Source: Apricaphanius iberus
Lineage: Eukaryota > Chordata > Actinopteri > Cyprinodontiformes > Aphaniidae
Length of the DNA stretch: 64,000 nucleotides
Reading direction: 5' to 3'
Assembly: GCA_028564705.1 (NCBI GenBank)
Contig: JAPXFQ010002722.1
Coordinates: 1,364,001 to 1,428,000 of the forward strand
Below the pieces are notes generated by a model. The model saw nothing but the letters and a program-made list of their open reading frames with translations, had not been told where the DNA came from and ran no database searches. Positions 1 through 44,071 of this stretch are shown here, in pieces. The position numbers and the translations under genes were made by a program. Each line of letters starts with the position of its first letter. The first letter of the stretch is position 1.

Positions 1-34245
<34,245 letters not shown>

Positions 34246-34399
34246 CGTTAGGGCTCGGTAAGGGTCTCTCGGTAGGACGAATGTGGGAGGAGAGATAGTG
34301 TAGGCTATATTGATCACGAGATCTAGAAAGATGGGCCCAGCATAGCACCGGGTTCTTTAAAAGCAGCCAGCCGAGGTGATTTAAAAAAATCCCGTGGAG

Positions 34400-34860
34400 A
34401 TGGCTCCCTGATTCAAAGCCCTATTGGAGGGCAGCCGTGGGTGAAAGGTCCGGTGACGAGGCCAGCCGAGTTGATCTGCGGCCATATGCGACGAAGAAGC
34501 CTCGCTGGGATTGCAGGGAAGATGTCTTTGGATGTCAGGGAGATTGTCCACGGCGAGGTTCCAAAGATTCAGAGATGCGCACACCGATGCGCATTTACGC
34601 TCCCGCCGGTCACGGCTCGGTGATTAAGATGAAAGTAGCACGCAAACGATTCCCGACGGCGAGTGATGAAGCCGAAACATAAGTCTGTTATCAGCACCAG
34701 TCTATTTTTAATACCAACGGAGGAACAGTTGCTGGTAGGGAACCAACGGCAGCGACGGAAAGCCGCGCGTGCCCAGTGCGCTCATGACTGAGGATGAACA
34801 CACGCGCGCACAGACACACACACATATAGACACACGATAGCGGCGCGCGCACTGCATTGC
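34400..34860 (-). promoter_or_regulatory. nptn: CpG-rich region, likely nptn promoter and 5' UTR
   Basis: This is the most CpG-dense part of the left half of the window, with many CG dinucleotides, a GCGCGCGC-type run near 34840 and CGCGCGTGCCC near 34765. It lies just upstream of the nptn start codon on the minus strand, so it is a natural CpG-island promoter candidate. No TATA box is obvious and the transcription start cannot be placed. Confidence 0.55.
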
Positions 34861-35874
34861 GTAGGCTATATATGCAAAGGATGATGTATGTGAACTCCTA
34901 TAGTTTTATTTTTTTCCACCATTTGTTTTAAATGACTGGAGAGAATACTTATCTCACTTTTAGCAGTCGGATTAATTTGATCATTATCTTTGTTGCAATT
35001 TTCATATAATCTTTGAATGAAATGCAACAAATACAAATGTGATCAATAAAAACAACTACACAGAGTATATTACACAACCAAAAAGATCTCTAAAGTAAAT
35101 GGAAACTCAGATTGCGCGAAATGTAATTAGTCTGATTTAAAAATCTTTCATCATGTTCTATTTTCTTCGTATGGATATTTTTAAGATACTCTTGAGCTCA
35201 GTGAGTGGGTCATTTATGAATTGTTTCATAATTTGCTTTGGATATCTCAAGATATACATTCTACATTCCTCCTGAAAATTAACATGGCCTCCCGTAATCC
35301 TCCTCAATCCCTAATCTCTATTGCTGCACGAGCGACCTCATGCGGCCAGTTAGGATAAACTAGAAAGCACAAGCAACTGTCCAATATTCCAATATATGGG
35401 GACAGTTTAAACTTTTTCTGGAAATAGACTAGCATAATTATAATGATTAGTTTATGTATAAAAGTACCATCCATCCTTAAAGAATGGCCACTACCAACAA
35501 TAAGTCCTCAGTAAATTGGGCTAAACAGGACTGAGAACATTTTACTCTGGAAAAGTACTGAATTCTGACAGGAAGTATATGTTGGAAACTAGTAATAAAT
35601 TAATGTTTTTCCTTTTGCTCAAATGTAATGGATTTTTATATGCTTTAATTAGTCAATTTAAATGTACATTTTGGAGTTGTATTTGGACTTTTGAGTTTGA
35701 ATGTTTGCTTTTATGTAAACAATTACATTTTCAGCATGCTTATTTGCCAGACTGTTTCAAAGTGCATGTGTGTACTCCACTGCAGAACAAACTTCCCTCC
35801 ACTTTACAGCCCTCCCTCCGGTACTCTATGGAGACAACATTTAAAATGTAACCCCACCTGAAACCTCCCAGAGA

Positions 35875-35932
35875 CCAATCAGCTGGAGAAAAGTCAGAGC
35901 GAATGGCACACCCTCATTTGTTCAAAGCCAAT
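35875..35932 (+). promoter_or_regulatory. Paired CCAAT boxes upstream of the CALHM-like gene
   Basis: ACCAATCAGC (CCAAT at 35875) and GCCAATCAGA (CCAAT at 35928) lie about 150-210 bp upstream of the ATG at 36084. Both match the NF-Y core with the ATCAG extension. No TATA box is evident. Confidence 0.4.
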
Positions 35933-36083
35933 CAGAGTGGAAGTGTGGCATTTTGCCTGAGGGTAAAACTTACCCCTGAATGTGTTAATTACGCATCACT
36001 AAGCTGTTGCCAATGTGTTCGCAACGGTGGGCTATCATTTGGGCTTTTTGCAGCGGTTATCTTTACTCTGCAGTCAGTTTAGT

Positions 36084-36843
36084 ATGGAAAGTAGACAACA
36101 ATGGCTTACCAGGCTGAAAAATGAACTTAGCAACAGTCCTCTGGTATCAAATGTGGCATTCGGGTTCATTCTCATGGGACTAGAGAAGCTTGTAGAGCTG
36201 GAGTTTGAGTGTCCTTGCAACCCTACGTGGAATGGAGCATTTTCATCAGCATTCTTCATCATTCCTGCTGTCATGGCTTTCACGTTGATGCAGATCGTCC
36301 AGGGATGCAGGTGCAACATGTGGTGCAGGGAAATGGTGTCCCTCTCCAGCTTCGTTCCTGCTGTGGTTTGGCTGATTTTGTTGTTCCTGGATGGTCAGTA
36401 CTTTGCCTGTGCTATGACAGACTGGGATGGAAGATTTGTACTCGTTGACAAGGCAGCTCCGCAGAAGTGGTGTGAGCCAATTACAGAGGGGGATGTCACC
36501 ACACAAGAATTAATGCTCCGCTCACAGCGGCTGTTTGTGTTTTCTCAGGTGAGTGGGATATGTCCAGTTTGCAGTGAAAACAATTTGGTTGTAGTGAATT
36601 CACAATGTCAGATATACTTGTTATCAAATTATGGAAGCACTCCATACCCCTTAATTCATGTATATGCTAACCTTACTTTTCTATATCCAGGTAATAGGAA
36701 TAATCCTCCTCATTTTCATCTGTGTGGGTCTGGTAGTGTACGTAATCAGAGAAAGCTGCCAACAGGAGGTGGAGATGCAAGATGCAGATGTGACTGAGCT
36801 TGCTATGCTCAGGATGAGCTCTCTACGGACCAGAACATCATGA
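36084..36843 (+). CDS. Short CALHM-family (calcium homeostasis modulator, FAM26) protein, two exons
   Basis: CALHM proteins form large-pore oligomeric channels passing ions or ATP at the plasma membrane. Exon 1 is 36084-36548 (155 codons) and exon 2 is 36691-36843, joined in phase 0 at TCTCAG|GTGAGT and TATCCAG|GTAATA, giving 205 residues. Four membrane segments are visible (about residues 20-37, 52-72, 86-108, 156-173). The extracellular Cys pattern fits the family: Cys43 and Cys45 in FECPCNPTWN, and Cys109 and Cys130 in the second loop. The intron falls just before TM4, where the human CALHM6 sequence has SQ-V. The upstream in-frame codon at 36015 is GTG, so the ATG at 36084 is the start. 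The tail after TM4 is only about 32 residues, whereas family members are usually about 310-350 residues long with a cytosolic helical domain. The family call is good, but the member (CALHM4/5/6-like) is uncertain. Confidence 0.8.
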
Positions 36844-37080
36844 GCGGCTTATCCTGACCTGCACAGACTCTATGTAAATACCAGGAAAAGACTTGTAAGG
36901 AGATACATTTTCATCCCACCGTGGTGTTTTGGGGCATTTTAAAATATTTGAGGTGTGGATTAATATTTTGAAATGTTTGTTGTTTGTGTTTTCTTTGTTT
37001 TATTTAAGACTGAGATGAGACCAAATATGTTTGATAATGTAAAAAACAATATGCAAATAACTACAAATTGCTTTAATGTA

Positions 37081-37370
37081 ATTGCCTTGCCAAAGTATTC
37101 ATGCCCACTCAACATTTTCAGATTTTGTCACATTACGACCATAACTTTCAATGGATTTCATTTGGATTTTCTATGATAGAAAAAGATAAAGCGGTATGTA
37201 ATCATGACGCAGACGGAAATTTAAACAACAAAAAGCACACACAAAAATCGGAGAACTATGCTGCACATTTGTATTTGTACGTCTACACAAAACTCTCTTT
37301 CCATTAACTCTGAACAACACCACTTTGTCCTCTGCAAAAAAAAAGCATTCCAACAGAATGAAATGCAAAA
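37081..37370. mobile_element. Non-autonomous DNA transposon
   Basis: TGCCAAAGTATTCATGCCC, TTTTGTCACATTACGACCAT, TTCATTTGGATTTTCTATGA and TAGAAAAAGATAAAGCGG are terminal-region blocks of a common fish transposon. The internal transposase is missing. It is probably the same family as the relic at 33085-33725. Confidence 0.5.
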
Positions 37371-38101
37371 AAAAATGTTTTATGGTTTTGAAGAGCCAAA
37401 TTATGAAACAATTAGTTACAAATATCTCTGAAAAACACTGTAATTATAGATTCCAGAAACTAAATAAGTAAATGTCAATAAATAATTGTAAATAGTTACA
37501 TTTATATAAAAGAAATTACCAATTTGTATGTATACTCCCCCACCCAAAGGTTTATTTGTTTTTCAAACTACTAGCTGATTACAACAGAAACAAAGTGCGA
37601 ACATATTATTTATTTTTGGAGTTTTTATTTTTCATCCATTGTTTCATGTTTTTAATTTGTATTTTTGAAATATACTTTTTTGTATGTGTTTGTTTAAGTT
37701 GTTTAACTATATTGCCTCATAAGATTTGTCCACCAGGCAGCTAATATTGGTCTGTCTTATTTTTTCATTTTGTCTATGTATAAAACAAGGTATTAAAAAA
37801 AAGAAAACAATATTTCACTGTTTCAATGAATATCATTTCTTATGTAAAATCTTAAAGCTTTTCAGACAAATAGATCCTCCTATACTTAGCCAGTTTTGAT
37901 ATTTTAAATTATGACATTTATTTAGTAACATCTGGGTATCTCCAACATTCATCTCAGTTACTGAAAAACTGCGTATTTAGAAATTACGTCTAAAAGAATC
38001 AGGTGTAATTTGCAGCACAATTGTCTTTGACATATTTACAGCCTACTTGAACAAATTTGATCAAGTGTTGTATCGACACTGAAAGAAAGGAGGCCATTGT
38101 T

Positions 38102-38383
38102 TGTTATGATCTTGCATTTTTTCCCCATGTCTGTAAGTCTATGTGCTTATTTGTCCCCGGCTACTTATTGTTTCCTTGATTGTTCCCCCTGTGTATTTAT
38201 ACCCTTATCTTTTCCCCTGTCTTTTGTTGGTTCGTCAGTGTGGAATGTCAGTTTGATGCCTATTTGATGTCACATTTAATTCCCTGACTAGTTGTAGTCA
38301 GGTCATCATTATCATTAAAAGAAGAGTCTTTTCTTCTCTATTCTCTCTGTGATTGGGTCCTTCATCAACATCAAATCATAACA
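38102..38383 (+). mobile_element. Putative LTR (Ty3/gypsy-like)
   Basis: The 282-bp segment begins TGTTATGAT and ends ATCATAACA, so its termini are a 9-bp inverted TG...CA repeat as in LTRs. A TTAAAAGAAGAG tract lies inside. Beyond it lies a GC-richer stretch (38410-39000) starting GGATGGCCCAGCAGAGAG, which could be decayed gag-like sequence. No second LTR or reverse transcriptase is visible, so this may be a truncated element. Confidence 0.45.
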
Positions 38384-38409
38384 GAAGAAAAAAAGACAAA
38401 AAATAAGGA

Positions 38410-39000
38410 TGGCCCAGCAGAGAGAGGGACTCATTTTACTGGAGTACGTGACTGGCCATCTGTACCCGTGAAGTTAGACCTCGGAGGTATGAGGTTCTCC
38501 AGCTCTCCTCCCCGCAGTCCTCTCACCTCCGAAGGAATTGTCGCCACTGTCGGATTGCCCCTACTCCTCTCCACGTGGACCAAAACTGGGGTGTTACCGT
38601 TCTCTTTAGGGGTACAGGAGCCCACTCATCCTTACCGCCTCCAGGCCTCAGAGCCCCCTCATTGTTGCCGCTTCCAGTCTTTAGAGCCTTCTTCTTTTTT
38701 AGAATTCCACACCGCATTGTTCAGATTTGTGTTCCAGCTCTACGCTGCAGTATTCAGGCTCCTATTCTGGCTCCCCGGCGTATCTTTCATGCTCCGGTTC
38801 CAGTGCCCCGTCACTCCGTAGTTCCTATTCCAGTGCCTCACAGCAAGCAACAGCTGCTGCTGTTTCGTCTGCCTGCTCCAGAGCTTCATTTAAGGCTCCT
38901 GTTGCATAAGGTTCACCATGCTGTTCTCTTGTCTCTCAGCGGGTCTCTCAGCCGGTCCCCAGAGATACAGCTGCGTCTACACCGGCCTGCTGGCTCCTAG
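38410..39000 (+). repeat. GC-richer degenerate region after the LTR
   Basis: Rich in CTCC, CCAGT and CTCCGGTTCCAG-like imperfect repeats, unlike the surrounding AT-rich DNA. It translates into low-complexity Pro/Ser/Leu-rich frames on both strands without one convincing ORF. It may be internal LTR-element sequence or a degenerate minisatellite. Confidence 0.35.
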
Positions 39001-39059
39001 GTTTGTGGCCCTCCTTCCAAGGCCCCATCCATCCATGTGGACTTGGCTTTTTTCTTTTT

Positions 39060-39250
39060 TTTCTCTTGATTGATTTTGATTGATTTCTTTTGAGCGGAAG
39101 AGGTTGGATTAAGATCTGTTGACTGTGGAGACCATTTAAGTACTGTAAACTCATTGTCATGTTCAAGCAACCAGTCTGAGATGATTGGAGCCTTATCACA
39201 TAGTGCATTATCCTGCTGGAAGTAGCCATAAGAAGATACACTGTGGTCAT
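39060..39250 (-). mobile_element. Tc1/mariner-like transposase fragment
   Basis: GTAAACTCATTGTCATGTTC, AAGCAACCAGTCTGAGATGA, GCATTATCCTGCTGGAAGTA and CACTGTGGTCATAAAGGGAT are antisense blocks of a fish transposase gene. Confidence 0.6.
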
Positions 39251-39573
39251 AAAGGGATGGGGTCCTAGATTATTTTGTTTTGAATGTAAGATTTGTCATG
39301 AGCTAATATTCCTATAGTTAACACAAAATGTTTGTGTAAGATTTTTCTGTTGCCATTTTTTTTCTTTTTTGACAATATTGTCTGCATCATCCCTAAAGGC
39401 AGCTAGTGGATCTTGGACTGTTCAAAACAAAATGTTAATTTCCTTTAGTAATTTTTATATTTTTTGTACGTTTGTCAAAATGAGTGCATATTCCTCCAAA
39501 AAGTGTACTTTCAAACCATTCATACTGTTTGAAGAAAGAGGACCAAAATCTTTGAAAATAACCAATCGGGTAA

Positions 39574-39687
<114 letters not shown>

Positions 39688-39965
39688 AAACAACAACTTA
39701 GATAAACCAAAGACTTCAGCTTTAAGGTTGGAAAAAGACATAAGCTTTTTATGATATTCACAAAAGATTATTGATTCATGAGATTGTTCAGAAAGAGAGG
39801 CTAGTATTATCAAAACTAGACTAGGTTTTTGCAAATCATTTAAATGAACAATCTGTCATCACAAATCATCTACCCTATTTGTTTACAATTTTCTGATCTA
39901 TAATTGAAATAACTTTTTTCTGCCAGCTTTTCATTTAACTGCACGTACTTTCAGTCTTGTTTCTT

Positions 39966-41519
39966 CTAATTTTTCAGACTAAAATGCCACAGGCATTTTA
40001 CTAGGGCAGCAAGGACACCAAAAATAACGAGGACAACACCTACTAGGAGTAACATCACATCTACACTGTAGTAGGAATACCAGGGTAGTCTGTAGGACTC
40101 AGTTTTCAGGTGAGAAGCACCTTTGTGCCTCATGATAAACTCTATCCACCAGATGGCGGTATCCAATGGCTTCATTGGCTGATCTCTGTGCAGTCTGGAG
40201 AGTGTCTGCATGTTGATCTTGTAGGAGGGTTCAGTTAGGACTTCCTGTATCCCCTGTAAAAATACATCTTCATCCATAGTGGAAATGTGAATATTCTTCC
40301 CTGCTCCTCTTACTTCAACTCTAAACAGATTATCATGTTGGTCGAAAATCAGTGGAACACCCAGTATAGGAACTCCATGATAAATAGCCTCCTGAATGCC
40401 ATTTGTTCCCCCGTGAGACACAAACAGTTTAATCTTAGGATGTCCCAGTAGGTCATTCTGTGGCATCCAGTTTACCAATAAAGTGTTGCTTCCCAGATTG
40501 GCTGGCCGGGTGCCTCCATACTTCCAAATTACTTTCTGAGGTAATTTAGCAAAAGCTCCAGCAATTGCTTCAGCTAAATCATGGGGTAAATCTCCGATTA
40601 AAGTTCCCAGTGACATGATGATAACTCCGTGCTCTCCAGAGCTCTGCACATATTCCTCCAAGTGCTGAGGTAGAGGTTTTGCAGGCTTACACTGGAACCC
40701 TCCCATATAGATAATATTTGGCATGGTGGGACGGGGGAACTCAAATACAAAGTCAACTCTCATGAGCCACAGATCTGCGTTTTGAAACATGGATAAAAAG
40801 TCTGCATCTGATTCAAAGTACTTTGCAATTAAGGGCCTATAATATGGTATGATATGCGATGCAATCAAGTATTCATTCAAAGTAAATGTGATTACATTTA
40901 TGACTCTCTGAAGAAAAGACATTTTATCAGACAGCACTGTGCCAGTCATTGGAATATAAGAGATAGGAGAAGGTGCGATTGAAAAGTGACCTTCCCCCTG
41001 ATAGGTCCATCTCACATTAAAAACTAGAGGTAGCTTGAGGTAATTAGCGAGTATGACACCTGTTGATGTGGCAGGATCTGTAAGGACAAGATCATAGTTG
41101 GCATACTTTATGGAGTCTATCAGCTCCTTGTTCTCAAAAATCTTTTCAAGGCCTTTGACCGATTTTGTGTGGAACTCTGAGACCTTCTCTGCTTGTTCCA
41201 TTTCTAATTTGAAACGGGTCCAGACAGACTCTCCCTCCCGATGGATTTCCAGCAGTTGGGTCACAAATGATTTTATGAAGTCTTCATCAAATCCAGACTC
41301 AGCTTCAGCATTTATTGAAGTGTAGAACGGGGAGAATTCTTTGATGTACCAGCTGTCTGTCTGTCGCACAACAGTAATCTGATGACCCCTTGAGTGTAAC
41401 TCTTCAATAATGATTTTCATGTTCACCCAGTGGCTCCCATCAAATGGAATGACAAGTACTTTCCCACTATGTACCACCACTGGACAGAGCCAAACCAGAG
41501 TGATCCAGATCCAATGCAT
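39966..41519 (-). CDS. UDP-glucuronosyltransferase, UGT5-like (cluster gene 1)
   Basis: A 517-residue microsomal UGT, predicted to transfer a sugar, normally glucuronic acid from UDP-glucuronate, to lipophilic substrates in the ER lumen. Visible: a signal peptide (about 1-18), DGSHW with the family's catalytic His (His30), VLTDP with the partner Asp, a sugar-donor signature from about residue 366 (FVSHGGTNGIQEAI...FDQHDN) and one membrane anchor (about 486-508). The start is ATG 41519: a good acceptor TTTGCAG lies 14 nt upstream (exon start 41533), so longer in-frame extensions are intron. The whole coding region is one exon, a layout I associate with the teleost UGT5 family. The short tail ends FSLKN and lacks the KxKxx dilysine motif of its neighbours. 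It is closest to gene 2. Confidence 0.92.
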   Translation of the reverse strand: MHWIWITLVWLCPVVVHSGKVLVIPFDGSHWVNMKIIIEELHSRGHQITVVRQTDSWYIKEFSPFYTSINAEAESGFDEDFIKSFVTQLLEIHREGESVWTRFKLEMEQAEKVSEFHTKSVKGLEKIFENKELIDSIKYANYDLVLTDPATSTGVILANYLKLPLVFNVRWTYQGEGHFSIAPSPISYIPMTGTVLSDKMSFLQRVINVITFTLNEYLIASHIIPYYRPLIAKYFESDADFLSMFQNADLWLMRVDFVFEFPRPTMPNIIYMGGFQCKPAKPLPQHLEEYVQSSGEHGVIIMSLGTLIGDLPHDLAEAIAGAFAKLPQKVIWKYGGTRPANLGSNTLLVNWMPQNDLLGHPKIKLFVSHGGTNGIQEAIYHGVPILGVPLIFDQHDNLFRVEVRGAGKNIHISTMDEDVFLQGIQEVLTEPSYKINMQTLSRLHRDQPMKPLDTAIWWIEFIMRHKGASHLKTESYRLPWYSYYSVDVMLLLVGVVLVIFGVLAALVKCLWHFSLKN

Positions 41520-41798
41520 TTTGTATTCTAAAGCTGCAAAAAAAATCAAATAATTTATTTTATTTTTTATTTTAAAATATAATATTGTGTAATTTAGAAA
41601 AGTGACATTTAAGAACAGCAATTTTAACAAATGTTTTACTGCTGATGTATGATCCCATATAAAAAAACATTAACTCAGTTGTTGCTCAGAGATCTTGATA
41701 TGCCAAATTGTAGCCTGTAACTGATCCACTTTAGATTCACTTGGATAAATAATTTAAGATTACCACTGGAATGCTTGCAGATATACATAAAAGGTTAC

Positions 41799-41860
41799 CT
41801 GTTTGGCTCTCGATACAAATGTGTCTTTCAACACTAATTTTTCTTCATGGTGTTGCCCAT
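41799..41860 (-). other. Candidate non-coding first exon of UGT gene 1 (donor at 41799)
   Basis: AAACAG|GTAACC on the minus strand is a good donor about 265 nt upstream of the gene 1 acceptor. The upstream end of the exon is not defined. Confidence 0.3.
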
Positions 41861-42600
41861 TCCAGGTTCAAACTCGAAAAGGACTTTGCGTCTGCATTTA
41901 AATGATAAGACGGTACAAAGTTGACAGAGAGCAGTAGGTTGGGTCTGTCGCTTATGAAATAAAACAGAAGCTCAAAGTCATTGGAAAGCTTGGGGTTGAC
42001 AAATTCAAGGTTGTTTATTGACATTTTACAATACCAAAGCAAAGTACTTACAAATTTCTTCAGTGTTTTGCGAAAAATAAATTCACACACATAATAGTAC
42101 GGGATACAAATCCAGTGTAAAATAAATGTAATGTCTAAAAAGAGCTGGATTCTGATTGGACTTGATTTCTTCTGTAACGGAAGTGTGTTGGAGAGCAAAT
42201 TGCTGGGAGCCTTTCTGTATAGACCTATATATGAGTGGATTTTTCCCAGATATCCTGGCTTCTCTCTAAAGTCCAAAAACCTGCATGTTAGATTAAATGG
42301 CCACTAAGCTGTCATTTGGTTTGAGTACAACCATAAGCAGTATTAAGAAGGTTTAACAGATCACTTAGTGAAGACCACCCCCTGCTGGACATTAAATATA
42401 TCAACTTTGAACAAGAGTATTTAGTACATCTAACCTTTCTTTTTAATCTCAGTGTTAATTAAAGAGAAAAATAAGCATCCAGTCATTTTTAAATTTAAAC
42501 ATTGTGCTACAGTTTAAATGTGTTGCATCAGACAGGCAAGCAAATAAACAGTTGGACAGAACATAAGAGAACTGGAATGAGCAAAGGAGGAGGCACACTA

Positions 42601-42940
42601 ATCTGGCATAATATTATGACCAACTTCCTAATACTTTGAACTCTGTGAGGTGTGTTGCGATATCCAGCATTAAGAAGGTACCAGCAGCTTATTTAAGGGC
42701 GGTAAATTGCGAGGCAGGGCCTTGGATTGTTCTGTCCAGCACATCCAGTTTCTTTGAACACGATCTTGGGAATTTGGAGGCCAAGTCAAAATCACAAACT
42801 TGCTGTTGTGCTCTTTATACCCTGCCTGAAACACTTTTGATTTGTGGCAGGGTCCAGTATTGTGGTGGAATAGACCACATAAATCAGAGAATACCGCTTT
42901 TATCCAAACTAGTCTGTGGCAACAACCTGCGATGAAGTGT
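42601..42940 (-). mobile_element. Tc1/mariner-like transposon remnant
   Basis: CATAATATTATGACCAACTT at the end, then TTGCGAGGCAGGGCCTTGG, GGGAATTTGGAGGCCAAGTC, TTGTGGCAGGGTCCAGTATT and AGAGAATACCGCTTTTATCC. These are antisense blocks of the family whose sense copy lies at 24180-24790. Confidence 0.65.
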
Positions 42941-43156
42941 GTATTCTAACACCCAAATGGCATTAAAGCAATAGTTCAGAATTTCTATGTGAGGTACTTT
43001 AAACATATAAGTAACAGATCCAAATTTGTAGTAAAAAGATGTCATCATGAGGTTGTAGGCAGTTTGGGAAATCTATTAGCATGGTATTATTTAGAAATTA
43101 GCAACAAAATGAACATCAGTGTCTTGCTGAGGTTTAGGGTTTCATATCCTCTAATA

Positions 43157-43485
43157 CAGTGATTCCCAAAATTTCTAATCTCTGACCCACAAAATAGAAA
43201 TTTAAGAAGCCTGTGACCCCAACTCTTTATGTAACATACAAACATATTTTCTGAGTCAGTTAGAAAGTGGTACAGTGGCAACATAACCAACACTGAGAGC
43301 AAATAGATCGACCACTATATATTGCTTTTAATAATACAAGTCCTGTTTTTCATCTTTCATTGGATTCATAAAATGGAGATGCATGCCAAATGCTTCATCT
43401 GGTATTGATATTATCTTTTCAAAACCCCACACTTACCTGTTTATGACCCCAAGTGGGGTCCTGACCCCAACTTGGGGAATTGCTG
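43157..43485. mobile_element. hAT-like MITE with near-perfect 8-bp target duplication
   Basis: The 329-bp element starts CAGTGATTCCCAAAA and ends TTGGGGAATTGCTG, imperfect inverted termini. The flanks are CTCTAATA (43149-43156) and CTCTGATA (43486-43493). Internal GTGACCCC and GACCCCAA blocks are typical of fish hAT non-autonomous elements of the CAGTGGTTCCCAA type. Confidence 0.75.
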
Positions 43486-44071
43486 CTCTGATATACAGTT
43501 GAATTCTACAGATATTATGTTCAGTTTGAATTTTTTAATACTTTTTACAAAATCACCTAAAGTAGAATGTTCGCTTTCCAGTGCCCTGAATATTTTGTTC
43601 CTTTTTCTTTCCAAACTTAAGGGTGATCTGGCATCTGTTTGTCTTACAAGTAGGGAAATGAATTAATCAAGATAACTTAACAGAAGCTCTATTCATAAAC
43701 CACAAAACTTTTTTGGTAATGAAAGGCACAGTAGCTCATCTGTTTGATTGGACCAAACATCCAATATGATCTTGTCACCATCTCAGTGCAGTTCCTTAAT
43801 TTGATAATTTGATCAGTGATAATATGCAGAGTAAACTTTTACATACAGAACATAGTTAAGGGATCTATGCATGTTAGAACTGATCCTAACCTCAGCCACC
43901 CAAGTGTAGCTGCTTATATGTACATGCATTTTGACATGAAGATTTAGGTTTAGTGGTAAGACTTAAATTGCCTTATCTCAAAAGCTCCCTTCTTCTATTT
44001 CATATAGCAGTTGAAAAATACCAGTTTAGAACCACCCATGATTTGACTAAATGTTATACCAGATTGGTGCC

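Larger units (their letters stand above)
34246..36083. other. Divergent intergenic region between nptn and the CALHM-like gene
   Basis: Holds the CpG-rich nptn 5' region, then AT-rich sequence from 34.87 to 35.8 kb with no recognisable gene. It ends with a promoter-like stretch for the CALHM-like gene. Confidence 0.6.
41520..44071. other. Intergenic region between UGT genes 1 and 2
   Basis: Includes the predicted 5' UTR intron and first exon of gene 1, a Tc1/mariner-like relic (42601-42940) and a hAT-like element (43157-43485). The 143-codon frame at 41845-42276 has no ATG start and no recognisable domain. I see no other gene. Confidence 0.55.

Noticed and set aside
36015..36083. Upstream start for the CALHM-like protein
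   Set aside because: The codon at 36015 is GTG. The nearby ATG at 36013 is in another frame. The ATG at 36084 gives a family-like N-terminus.
41845..42276. A 143-codon frame on the minus strand upstream of UGT gene 1
   Set aside because: The first codon at 42276 is not ATG, there is no domain or signal, and it overlaps the expected promoter or first-exon region of gene 1.
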